From: Xanthomonas bonasiae
GTDB lineage: Bacteria > Pseudomonadota > Gammaproteobacteria > Xanthomonadales > Xanthomonadaceae
Direction of reading: 5' to 3'
Assembly: GCF_017163705.1 (NCBI RefSeq)
Contig: NZ_JAFIWB010000028.1
Span: forward strand, 1-64,000
Length of the DNA: 64,000 nucleotides
Both the position numbers and the translations under genes were made by a program. The notes beneath the pieces were generated by a model, which saw nothing but the letters and a program-made list of their open reading frames with translations, was not told the DNA's origin and searched no databases. Each line of letters starts with the position of its first letter. Position 1 is the stretch's first letter. Of this stretch, positions 26,185-34,820 are shown one piece after another.

Positions 26185-27477
26185 TCAGCCCGCGTCGCGC
26201 AGCCGCTGCAGCGCGGCCAGCACGGCTTCGGCGGGCACCGCCAGACTGAGTTCTGCGGTCTGCAGCGCATCGGCGCGATCGGCCTGCTTGAGCGCGCCGA
26301 TCACGCGCCCGGCGTCGCGCGGCGACGCGAAACCGCCGCTCTGCAGCAGCAGCGCGCCTTCGCCGTCGAGCAGCTTGAAGTAGAAGCAGCCGTCGCCTTC
26401 GCGGTACTGCTTGAAGCTCGGCAACGCCTGCCTGGCCGCGGCGGCATCGGCGTGCCCGGCCTCGCGCAGCGACAGGTCGCGCAGGCCCACCGCGTGCCGC
26501 AATTCGGCCAGGAACGGCGTGGCATAGCGCGCGCGCAGGCGCTGCGCGTTGTCGCGCAGGATCGCCTCGATATCGCCCGGCCGCGCCATCAGCGCCTCGT
26601 AGCGCTCGCGCATCGGCGCGATCTCCGCATCGATGCGCGCGAACAGCTGCTGCTTGGCCTCACCCCAGCCGATGCCGCCGGCGAAGGCCTGCGCGAACGC
26701 GGCGGTCTCCTCGTCGCTGGCGAAGGCCTGGTACAGTTGGAACAGCGCCGAGCCCTCGGTGTCCTTCGGCTCGCCCGGCGCGCGCGAATCGGTGACGATG
26801 GAGAACACCCGCTTCTTCAGTTCCTCGCGCGGGGCGAACAACGGAATCGTGTTGTCGTAGCTCTTGCTCATCTTGCGCCCGTCCAAGCCGGGCAAGGTGG
26901 CCACGTTCTCGTCGATCAGCGCTTCGGGCAGGGTGAAATAGTCGCGACCGTAGACGTGGTTGAAACGCTGGCCGAAATCGCGCGCCATCTCGATGTGCTG
27001 GATCTGGTCGCGGCCCACCGGCACCTGCTGCGCGTTGAACAGCAGGATGTCGGCGGCCATCAGCACCGGATACATGAACAATCCGGCGCTGACCCCGGCA
27101 TCGTCGTCCTCGCCGTCGGCGCGGTTCTTGTCCACCGCCGCCTTGTAGGCGTGGGCGCGGTTGAGGATGCCCTTGCCGGCGACGCAGGTCAGGAACCAGG
27201 TCAGCTCGTTGGTTTCCGGCACGTCCGACTGGCGGTAGAACCACACCTTCGACGGGTCCAGCCCGGCCGCCAGCCACGAGGCGGCGATCTCCAGGGTCGA
27301 GCGCTGGGTGCGCGCCGGATCCTGCGCCTTGATCAGGCTGTGCAGGTCGGCCAGGAAATAGAAGCTCTCGATGCCGGGGCGCAGGCTGGCCTGCAATGCC
27401 GGGCGGATCGCGCCGACGTAGTTGCCCAGGTGCGGGGTGCCGGAGGTGGTGATGCCGGTAAGGACGCGGGTGGTCAT
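26185..27477 (-). CDS. trpS: Tryptophanyl-tRNA synthetase with extra C-terminal domain
   Basis: A 430-residue class I synthetase. The HIGH-like motif is TPHLGN (14-19) and KMSKS is at 202-206; VPVGRDQIQHIEMARDF is characteristic of TrpRS. It charges tRNA-Trp. Standard bacterial TrpRS is about 330-340 residues; here ~75 residues follow, of which about 353-400 (FKQYREGDGCFYFKLL, GALLLQSGGFASPRDAGRVI) look like a YegP/DUF1508-type beta module. ATG at 27477 starts the conserved TRVLTGITTSG. It is monocistronic. Confidence 0.95.
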   Translation of the reverse strand: MTTRVLTGITTSGTPHLGNYVGAIRPALQASLRPGIESFYFLADLHSLIKAQDPARTQRSTLEIAASWLAAGLDPSKVWFYRQSDVPETNELTWFLTCVAGKGILNRAHAYKAAVDKNRADGEDDDAGVSAGLFMYPVLMAADILLFNAQQVPVGRDQIQHIEMARDFGQRFNHVYGRDYFTLPEALIDENVATLPGLDGRKMSKSYDNTIPLFAPREELKKRVFSIVTDSRAPGEPKDTEGSALFQLYQAFASDEETAAFAQAFAGGIGWGEAKQQLFARIDAEIAPMRERYEALMARPGDIEAILRDNAQRLRARYATPFLAELRHAVGLRDLSLREAGHADAAAARQALPSFKQYREGDGCFYFKLLDGEGALLLQSGGFASPRDAGRVIGALKQADRADALQTAELSLAVPAEAVLAALQRLRDAG

Positions 27478-27587
27478 GCGGGGAATCGACGGCCAGAAGA
27501 AAACCCGGCGAGTTTAACCGCTGCGCGGCAACCCCGTTCCGGCGCCTGGCGCGTTCAACAGCAGGTCCCTTCCGTGGAGTCGCCGTG

Positions 27588-28442
27588 ATGCGCAAGCCCG
27601 CCCGCCTGTTTTTTTCGACCCGCCCGATCGGCCCGATCTCGATCGCCTTGCTGTGCATCGGCCTGTTGTGCGGTTTCCGCCCCTACCCCGCGCCGCCCGC
27701 ATCCGCCCCGCTGGTGGAGCTGAGCGTGATCGACCGCGACGCCGGCGGCGCCGATCTGCCGCAGTATGTGCAGCGCGGCCAGCGCTGGATCGCCGCCGCG
27801 CCCGGCCACCGCTATGCGCTGCGCCTGACCAACCGCAGCGGCCGCCGCGTGCTGGCGGTGCTGTCGGTGGATGGGGTCAACGCGGTCAGCGGCCAGACCG
27901 CGGCCAGCGACCAGCGCGGCTACGTGCTGGCGCCGTGGCAGAGCACCGAGATCGCCGGCTGGCGCAAGTCGCAGCGCGAGATCGCGCAGTTCGTGTTCAC
28001 CGACCTTGCCGACAGCTACGCCGCGCGCACCGGCCGCCCCGACAACGTCGGCGTGATCGGCATGGCGGTGTTCGAGGAAGCGCCGACGATCGTGCCGCAG
28101 GCGAGCGTCGAGCAGGACAGCGAACAGCGGTACGGCGAGCGCGCCGCGGCGCCGGTAGCAGCCGCGCCCGCTGCCGCCGCACGCGCGCAGGAAAGCGACG
28201 CGGCGCAGGGCAAGATGCAGCGCCTGGGCACCGGCCATGGCGAACGCGAATGGTCGCCGTCCACCGTCACCGAGTTCGAACGCGCCAGCGACGTGCCGCG
28301 GCAGCGCCTGCAGCTGCGCTACGACAGCCATGCGCGGCTGGTCGCGCGCGGGGTGATCCCGCGGCCGCGCCCCTACCCGCGCGTGGCCGACGTCCCGCAG
28401 GCCTTCCCCGGCGACTTCGTGCCGGATCCGCCGGCGCGCTGA
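27588..28442 (+). CDS. Secreted protein of unknown function
   Basis: A 284-residue protein with an N-terminal signal or anchor (about 14-30, ISIALLCIGLLCGF). A predicted beta-rich domain (about 40-165) includes RYALRLTNRSGRRVLAVLSVDGVNAVSG and FVFTDLADSYAARTGRPDNVGVIGMAVF. An alanine-rich linker and a basic, proline-rich C-terminus follow. I do not recognise a named family with certainty. ATG at 27588 is preferred, with GGAG 8 bases upstream; a GTG precedes it directly. Monocistronic, ending in a strong terminator. Confidence 0.75.
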   Translation: MRKPARLFFSTRPIGPISIALLCIGLLCGFRPYPAPPASAPLVELSVIDRDAGGADLPQYVQRGQRWIAAAPGHRYALRLTNRSGRRVLAVLSVDGVNAVSGQTAASDQRGYVLAPWQSTEIAGWRKSQREIAQFVFTDLADSYAARTGRPDNVGVIGMAVFEEAPTIVPQASVEQDSEQRYGERAAAPVAAAPAAAARAQESDAAQGKMQRLGTGHGEREWSPSTVTEFERASDVPRQRLQLRYDSHARLVARGVIPRPRPYPRVADVPQAFPGDFVPDPPAR

Positions 28443-28458
28443 GCCTGCACGACCGCGC

Positions 28459-28489
28459 AAAAACAAACGGGCCGCATCGCGGCCCGTTT
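28459..28489. terminator. Bidirectional intrinsic terminator
   Basis: An 11-bp perfect stem, AAACGGGCCGC (28465-28475) and its complement (28479-28489), with loop ATC. An A tract on the left gives a T tract for the reverse strand. It sits between the convergent secreted-protein and csbD genes. Confidence 0.85.
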
Positions 28490-28512
28490 CTGCGTAGAGC
28501 ACATCGAGCGCC

Positions 28513-28728
28513 TCAGTCGCGGTATTCCTTGCCCAGGCCGTCCTGGAAGGTGCGCACTTCCTTCTCGGCGCGGTCGCGATCCCAGCCGTAGCGTTCCTGC
28601 AGCTTGCCCGACAGGTACTGCGCATTGCCGGTGGCCACGTCGAAATCGTCGTCGGTCAGGTCGCCCCACTGCGCCTTGATCTTGCCCTTGAGCTGGGTCC
28701 ACTTGCCGGAAATGATGTCTTTGTTCAT
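28513..28728 (-). CDS. CsbD-family stress protein
   Basis: A 71-residue hydrophilic protein that is CsbD-like throughout: [27 protein letters not shown] followed by [21 protein letters not shown]. The family (CsbD, YjbJ) is abundant under general or osmotic stress, but its biochemical role is unknown. It has its own upstream region, separated from the entericidin-like gene by a terminator. It shares the strand with two entericidin-like genes, forming a small stress cluster. Confidence 0.93.
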   Translation of the reverse strand: MNKDIISGKWTQLKGKIKAQWGDLTDDDFDVATGNAQYLSGKLQERYGWDRDRAEKEVRTFQDGLGKEYRD

Positions 28729-28877
28729 AGCATCGCTCTCGTTGGAGGTGGGCGGCGATTGCACCGCGCGCACAGCATTGCGCCTGCGCCGTTGCCGATC
28801 GATCAATGCGCCGTCAACGGCGCATGAGTGCGATGAATCGTTTAGCGCCAAACTATCGATGCGCGCTGAAAAACGCG

Positions 28878-28907
28878 CAAAAAAAACGGGCCGGCAAGCC
28901 GACCCGT
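28878..28907 (-). terminator. Intrinsic terminator of the entericidin-like gene
   Basis: On the reverse strand ACGGGTCGGC and GCCGGCCCGT pair around a two-base loop, with one mismatch, and are followed by a run of eight or nine T. It lies just after the stop at 28930 of the 44-residue lipoprotein gene. Confidence 0.85.
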
Positions 28908-28929
28908 CTTTCGTCACCGAGCGCTGGGC

Positions 28930-29064
28930 TCAGTTCTTGGCAGCGTCTTCGACCTTCTCGCCGGCGCTCTTCACGTCCTTGCCGGCACCGGCAACCGTGT
29001 TGCAGCCCGACAGCAGGCCCACCGAAAACATCGCCAGCAGCATCCACGCAAAAGTACGCTTCAT
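28930..29064 (-). CDS. Entericidin-like small lipoprotein 1
   Basis: A 44-residue protein with a lipoprotein signal (MKRTFAWMLLAMFSVGLLSG, lipobox LLSGC) and the entericidin EcnAB core NTVAGAGKDVKSAGEKVEDAA. In Escherichia coli EcnA/EcnB form an antidote/toxin lipoprotein pair, but in most proteobacteria the function is unproven. GGAG is present about 9 bases upstream of the ATG. A paralogue lies 99 bases upstream on the same strand, so the two may be co-regulated. Confidence 0.9.
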   Translation of the reverse strand: MKRTFAWMLLAMFSVGLLSGCNTVAGAGKDVKSAGEKVEDAAKN

Positions 29065-29163
29065 AGGTCTCACTCCTTCTTGGTCATGGGAACGCGGCAT
29101 AGGTGGCCGCGCGGGGTTACGCATTGGGTAATCGGTCAACGCCAAACCACTGCGGACGATCGA

Positions 29164-29319
29164 TCAGCACTTGCCGTCTTTGCAATCGTCGGCTTTGGTT
29201 TCCACCTTATCGCCGGCCTTCTGCATGTCCTTGCCGGCACCGGCCATGGTGTTGCAGCCAGTCAGCATGCCCCCGCAGAACAGGGTCAGCATCATCAAGG
29301 TGAGCAGTCGCTTCATCAT
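29164..29319 (-). CDS. Entericidin-like small lipoprotein 2
   Basis: A 51-residue lipoprotein, start MMKRLLTLMMLTLF with GAGGA upstream. The lipobox is MLTGC and the core NTMAGAGKDMQKAGDKVE matches entericidins. The tail, ADDCKDGKC, carries two extra cysteines absent from paralogue 1, which could form a disulfide. It was found by reading the reverse strand directly. ATGs at 29319 and 29316 are both possible. Confidence 0.88.
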   Translation of the reverse strand: MMKRLLTLMMLTLFCGGMLTGCNTMAGAGKDMQKAGDKVETKADDCKDGKC

Positions 29320-29461
29320 GGAGTCCTCGCAGTGGATCGGGTCTGGGTGGTCGCGGCGATAGCCGTTGCCGAACTACCGTCTGGCGGTGAATCTGACTTC
29401 ACGACTGTGGATTTCACGTGAATGAAGCGTGGCAATATTCAGTTTCGCGCTGAAACCCGCG

Positions 29462-30385
29462 TCAATCGCGCATCAGCGTGGACTTGCCGAACAGGCTCTC
29501 GACCAGGTCCACCGCCAGCTCGGCAGTCAGATTGCGATGGTCCAGCACCGGATTGAGCTCCACGATGTCCAGCGACCCCATGCGTCCGCTGTCGGCGATC
29601 ATCTCCATCACCAATTGCGCTTCGCGGTAATTCGGCCCGCCGGGCACGGTGGTGCCGACGCCGGGAGCGATGCTCGGGTCGAGGAAATCCACGTCGAAAC
29701 TGACGTGCAGGTGCGTGTCCGCGTCCAGCCCGTCCAGCGCCGCCTCCATGGTCCGCTTCATGCCCATCTCGTCGATGTAGCGCATGTCGTACACGTCGAT
29801 GCGGTGCTGCTTGATCAGCCGCTTCTCGTCCGGATCCACCGAGCGGATGCCGATCTGGCGGACCTGCTCCGGGCGCAGCGCCGGCGCGGCGCCGCCCAGT
29901 TCGGTCAGCGCCTGCGGCCCCAGCCCGCACAGGCAGGCCACGGGCATGCCGTGCACGTTGCCCGACGGGGTCACCTCACTGGTATTGAAGTCCGAATGCG
30001 CGTCCAGCCACAGCACCCGCAGCTTGCGCCCCTGCTCGCGGCAATGCCGCGCCACCGCAGTGATCGAGCCGATGCCCAGGCAATGATCGCCGCCGAGCAT
30101 GATCGGCATGCGCCCGGCGCGCAGCTCGGCGTAGCTGGCCTCCATCAGCGCGCGGTTCCAGGCCACCACTTCGTCCAGGTGGCGATAGCCGGCGACCGGG
30201 GATTGCCACGGGTTGCGCGGACCGTCGAGGTTGCCCAGGTCGCGCACCTCGATGCCGCGATTGGCCAGCGCCTCGTGCAGGCCGGCGATGCGCAGCGCCT
30301 CCGGCCCCATGCGCGCGCCGCGATGCCCGGCACCGATGTCGGTGGGAACGCCGATCAGGGACACCGGCAGAAAAGAGGAATTCAT
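29462..30385 (-). CDS. rocF: Arginase
   Basis: A 307-residue ureohydrolase. Manganese ligands are visible in GGDHCLGIGS, WLDAHSDFNT and SFDVDFLDPS. RGARMGPEALR at the N-terminus and SGNVHGMPVACL are arginase-type. It converts arginine to ornithine and urea in the cytoplasm. Serine in DAHSD replaces the alanine usually present in arginases; this is conservative. Monocistronic, next to tRNA-Thr. Confidence 0.94.
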   Translation of the reverse strand: MNSSFLPVSLIGVPTDIGAGHRGARMGPEALRIAGLHEALANRGIEVRDLGNLDGPRNPWQSPVAGYRHLDEVVAWNRALMEASYAELRAGRMPIMLGGDHCLGIGSITAVARHCREQGRKLRVLWLDAHSDFNTSEVTPSGNVHGMPVACLCGLGPQALTELGGAAPALRPEQVRQIGIRSVDPDEKRLIKQHRIDVYDMRYIDEMGMKRTMEAALDGLDADTHLHVSFDVDFLDPSIAPGVGTTVPGGPNYREAQLVMEMIADSGRMGSLDIVELNPVLDHRNLTAELAVDLVESLFGKSTLMRD

Positions 30386-30598
30386 GCGGACGCGCTCCAG
30401 CGAAAAATGTGCGCCAGTCTAGCGAGCCGCCCGCGGCGCGACCCGCCGCGGCGCAGCAGGCCGAGCGCCGGCCGTGTGCGGCCGGTTGCCGGAAACACGC
30501 GCAAATGCAGCGCTGCAGCGTGCTTGCGCACGAGATCGACACGAGGAGGGCGCAGCGTGACGCGGGCCTGCGCGATGCGCTGCATGAAGACTGAAGAG

Positions 30599-30674
30599 TG
30601 GTGCCGCTTGTCCGAATCGAACGGACGACCTACTGATTACAAATCAGTTGCTCTACCGACTGAGCTAAAGCGGC
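30599..30674 (-). tRNA. tRNA-Thr (anticodon TGT)
   Basis: A 76-base cloverleaf on the reverse strand: acceptor GCCGCTT/AAGCGGC with discriminator A and encoded CCA, D-arm AGCTCAGTCGGTAGAGC, anticodon arm ACTGA-TTTGTAA-TCAGT with anticodon TGT, and T-arm GTCCG-TTCGATT-CGGAC. All stems pair perfectly. It decodes ACA and wobble ACN threonine codons. Confidence 0.97.
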
Positions 30675-30807
30675 ACGAGGACTGCAGCGCCCGCGCTGCG
30701 GGCCGTCGCAGTCTACCTGCTGGCAGGCCGTTGCGGCACATCGCGGCGGTGCTGCGGGACTGCGATCCGCAGGGCGCACGAGGCCGAAACAACCGCAGCG
30801 CGGCATT

Positions 30808-31638
30808 CTAGCGCAGCGTGGCGCAGTCCAGCGCGCGTTGCCGCTGCGCGCCGAGTTGCCGGCGCAGCGCCGCGGCCTGCGCCGCGGAGTCGGTCCGCAG
30901 GTCCAGCCACCAGCGCGACTGGCCGCTGCCGCCGCTGGGAATCAGATCGACGTTGAAGCCGGCCTTGGCCAGTTCGGCCTTGCGACGTTCGGCGCCTTCG
31001 CGGCTGCGGTACTGGCCCAGGGCGATGGCATTGCCGGCATCGCCCTGGCGAATCGGGTAGTAGTCGCGGATGCCGGCGGCGACGATGCGATCGACCGCCG
31101 CCTTGACCCCGTCCTCGCCGCCGATGGTCGGCAGCAGTACGCGGAAACTGGTGGCGTCGCCGTCGCTGACCTCGCGCAGGCGCGGGCGCGGTGCGGCACC
31201 GAGTGCGGCGGCTGCCGTCTCGGCCGCGGCGCGGTCCGGATATGGGCCCAGGCTCAGGCACACGGGGGCGGCGGCAGGCTCGGCGGCGGGAGCCGCTGCG
31301 ACGCTGGGCGCTTTGAGCTGCTGCGGCGGCGGCGCAGCGGCGGCGGGCACTGCGGTGGTCGCAGGCGCGTCCGCAGCCGGCGCAGCGACGACCGGAGCGG
31401 CAGCGTCCGGCACCGAGGCCGTGTGGACCGCTGGTGTCGGCGCCGCTGCGGAGGCAGCCGGCGCCGGAGACGCGGCCTGCGGCACCGCCGCGGACGCTGG
31501 CACCAATTGCAGCGTCGCCACGCCGGCCGGCAGCGCCGGCATCGGTGCCGGCGCCGGAGTCTGCGGCTGCGTCGCCCACCACAGCGCGACGCCGAGGTTG
31601 AGGATGGTCAGGACGACGAGCAGGGCGCGGACGAGCAT
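30808..31638 (-). CDS. SPOR-domain membrane protein
   Basis: A 276-residue protein with one N-terminal membrane segment (about 4-22), an Ala/Pro-rich linker (about 25-125) and a C-terminal part with a SPOR-type repeat (ALGQYRSREGAERRKAELAKAGFNVDLIP). SPOR domains bind glycan strands lacking stem peptides at the division septum. It is the third gene of birA-coaX-SPOR, starting 9 bases after coaX, an order found in other gammaproteobacteria. Its exact role is unknown. Confidence 0.87.
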   Translation of the reverse strand: MLVRALLVVLTILNLGVALWWATQPQTPAPAPMPALPAGVATLQLVPASAAVPQAASPAPAASAAAPTPAVHTASVPDAAAPVVAAPAADAPATTAVPAAAAPPPQQLKAPSVAAAPAAEPAAAPVCLSLGPYPDRAAAETAAAALGAAPRPRLREVSDGDATSFRVLLPTIGGEDGVKAAVDRIVAAGIRDYYPIRQGDAGNAIALGQYRSREGAERRKAELAKAGFNVDLIPSGGSGQSRWWLDLRTDSAAQAAALRRQLGAQRQRALDCATLR

Positions 31639-31647
31639 GCGCGGATT

Positions 31648-32384
31648 CTACCCGGCGGACCCGGCCGCGGCGTGCGCCTGCGCCCACAGCGCGAGCCCGT
31701 CCAGCACCAGCGATGACCGCTGCTCGGCCGCCGGCAACGCATGCAGCAATGGCGGTGCGCCGCCGCCGTGCAGCAGCAGCCGCGGCCGCCGCGCCAGCAG
31801 CGCCTCGCCCTGCTGCAGGCTGCGTTCGATCAGCGCCAGCGCCGCGCCGTCGCAGCCGGAGGCCAGCGCATCGGCGGTATCGGCGGCGAACTCGCGATAG
31901 TCGCCGCCCTCGGCCGGCAGTTGCGCCGCGCGCTGCTGCAGGGCCTGGCGCATCGTGGTCGGCGACGGCGCGATGCGCCCGCCGTGGTGCAGGCCGTCGC
32001 GATCGAGCAGGTCCAGGGTCAGCGCGGTGCCGACCCCGACCACCAGCACGTCGCCGTCGCCGTGCGCGGCGAGCAGCGCCAAAAAGCGGTCCACGCCGAA
32101 CTTGTGCGGCTGCGCATAGGCGATGCGCACGCCGGCGCAGACCGCCTCGGTGCGCGCCACCCGCACCTGCGCGAAGCGGGCGCGCAAGGCATCCAGCACG
32201 GTCGCGGTCAGTGCCGGCGCGGCGACGCTGGCGACATAGGCGGTGTCGCCGCGCGGCAGCGCCGCCACCGCGGCCGCGTCCATCGCTTCGGCGCCGTGCG
32301 GCCAGGCCTGCACCGCGGCGGCGCGGCCGCGTTCCAGCGCGGCGAACTTGAAGCGCGAATTGCCCAGGTCGAACAACCAGTCGC

Positions 32385-32388
<4 letters not shown>
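31648..32388 (-). CDS. coaX: Type III pantothenate kinase
   Basis: A 246-residue protein with the type III signature: DLGNSRFKFA at the N-terminus (phosphate binding), GVDRFLALLAAHG, GVGTALTLDLL (actin-like fold) and HHGGRIAPS. It carries out the first step of coenzyme A synthesis and needs a monovalent cation. ATG overlaps the birA stop by ATGA, so expression is coupled to birA. The type III enzyme replaces the CoaA type I enzyme in many Xanthomonadaceae. Confidence 0.94.
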
Positions 32389-33356
<968 letters not shown>

Positions 33357-33475
33357 GCCGATTCCATCGCCTCGAATCGGAAAATTATGCGGGAAGCGCC
33401 GTCCCCGCGCCCAGCGCCGGCCCTGCACCGGGTGAAAACCGCGTTAGAATCGGGATTCACCGCCGTTCGCCCTGG

Positions 33476-33757
33476 ATGCCGACGATGCGCCGCTCCCTGC
33501 CGTGCCTGATCCTGCTGTTGCTCCCGCTGGCCGCCGTCCACGCGTCCGAAGCGCTGGTGAGCAAGCAGCGCAACGACTGCGTCTACGCCGACAACACCGA
33601 CGCGGACGCCGCCCAGGCACGTCCGGCTTCGACGGCACGCCCGCCCGCCGCGGCGGCCAAGCCGGCGGCACCGAGCGGCGGCGGCAGCGACAGCGACCTG
33701 GTGCCGCGCCTGCGCATGCCCAAGTGGCACAGCTTCCTGCCGGGGATGTTCCGCTGA
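33476..33757 (+). CDS. Small secreted protein of unknown function
   Basis: A 93-residue protein with a signal peptide (RRSLPCLILLLLPLAAVHA). The mature part has one cysteine (QRNDCVYADN), an Ala/Pro stretch and a conserved-looking end (LVPRLRMPKWHSFLPGMFR). ATG at 33476 or 33485 are both possible. The last codons run into the MtfA-like gene, whose probable CTG start overlaps the stop by CTGA. I do not recognise the family. Confidence 0.7.
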   Translation: MPTMRRSLPCLILLLLPLAAVHASEALVSKQRNDCVYADNTDADAAQARPASTARPPAAAAKPAAPSGGGSDSDLVPRLRMPKWHSFLPGMFR

Positions 33758-34512
33758 TCCCACGCTGGTTGCGCTGGCTGCTGCCGGCGCCTGTTGCGAT
33801 CGACGATGCGACCTGGCAGCTGGTGCGACAGCGCTGCGCGTGGGTGGCGGCACTGGATGCGGAACGCGAGCAGCGGCTGCGTACGCTGGCGGCGCAATTC
33901 CTTCAGCAGAAGACCATCTCGCCGCTGGACGGGCTGACCCTGGATGCGGCGCAGCGCACCGTGCTGGCGGCGCTGTGCTGCCTGCCGTTGCTGGAGTTCG
34001 GTGCCGAGGGCCTGCGCGGCTGGTCGCAATTGCTGGTGTATCCGGACGCGTTCCGCGTGCAGCGCAGCCATGTCGATGCGGCCGGCGTGCTGCACGAGTG
34101 GGAAGACGAGCTGATCGGCGAATCCTGGGACAGCGGCCCGTTGATCCTGTCCTGGGCCGATGTACAGGCCGACCTGGACGACCCGCATGCCGGCTACTGC
34201 GTGGCGGTGCACGAGATGGCGCACAAGCTCGACGTGCTCGATGGCGCACTGGACGGCACGCCGCCGCTGCCGCGCGACTGGCAGCGGCGCTGGGCCGCGG
34301 ATTTCCAGCGCAGCTACGACGCGTTCTGCAAGCGCGTGGACCGCGGCCGCGGCAGCGAGATCGACGCCTACGCCGCCGAGGCGCCGGAAGAATTCTTCGC
34401 GGTGGTCAGCGAATACCATTTCTCCGCGCCGCAGCGGCTGCAGCGCGAGATGCCGGACGTGGCCGCGCATCTGACGCGGTTCTACGGCCGCTCCCCGTTC
34501 GCTGGCGCGTAA
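33754..34512 (+). CDS. mtfA: MtfA-like M90-family zinc peptidase, probable CTG start
   Basis: A 252-residue protein with the zinc motif HEMAH (about 153-157) and a later acidic ligand region AAEAPEEFFAVVSEYHF, as in MtfA (YeeI), a peptidase known in enterobacteria to bind the repressor Mlc. The frame has no ATG or GTG near the expected N-terminus. CTG at 33754 begins IPRWLRWLLPAP, overlaps the upstream stop as CTGA, and has GGGGA about 8 bases before it. TTG at 33769 is the fallback. Confidence 0.85.
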   Translation: MIPRWLRWLLPAPVAIDDATWQLVRQRCAWVAALDAEREQRLRTLAAQFLQQKTISPLDGLTLDAAQRTVLAALCCLPLLEFGAEGLRGWSQLLVYPDAFRVQRSHVDAAGVLHEWEDELIGESWDSGPLILSWADVQADLDDPHAGYCVAVHEMAHKLDVLDGALDGTPPLPRDWQRRWAADFQRSYDAFCKRVDRGRGSEIDAYAAEAPEEFFAVVSEYHFSAPQRLQREMPDVAAHLTRFYGRSPFAGA

Positions 34513-34820
34513 GCGCGCGGCGTGAGAGGCGCGCAGGCGGCGATCGCGGCGTGACGAATGTCTTGCTGCAGGAGCGGCTTCAGCCGCGACGAACGAAGTC
34601 GGGAGCTGCACCGGCTTCGGACACTATCTGTCGGGGCTGAAGCCCCTCCTACAGGGCACCCAGCTGGCTGGCCGCTAGTCCCTTGTAGGAGCGGCTTCAG
34701 CCGCGACGAACGAAGTCGGGAACTGCACCGGCTCCGTACACTGTCTGTCGGGGCTGAAGCCCCTCCTACAGGGCACCCAGCCATCGCGCCGCCGCTCGTG
34801 CGGCGATGCCACAGCACAGC
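34513..34820. repeat. Repeat array between mtfA and the DUF1501 gene
   Basis: The 308-base gap holds units at 34568-34590, 34630-34652 (inverted), 34685-34707 and 34747-34769 (inverted), a 117-bp period. Both the units and the spacer (CGAAGTCGGGAGCTGCACCG type) match the array at 21100-21527, so the two loci share one repeat subfamily. Confidence 0.9.

Noticed and set aside
28930-29319. Entericidin-like pair as a proven toxin/antitoxin system
   Set aside because: Sequence supports the family only. Two paralogues in tandem do not show which, if either, is toxic.
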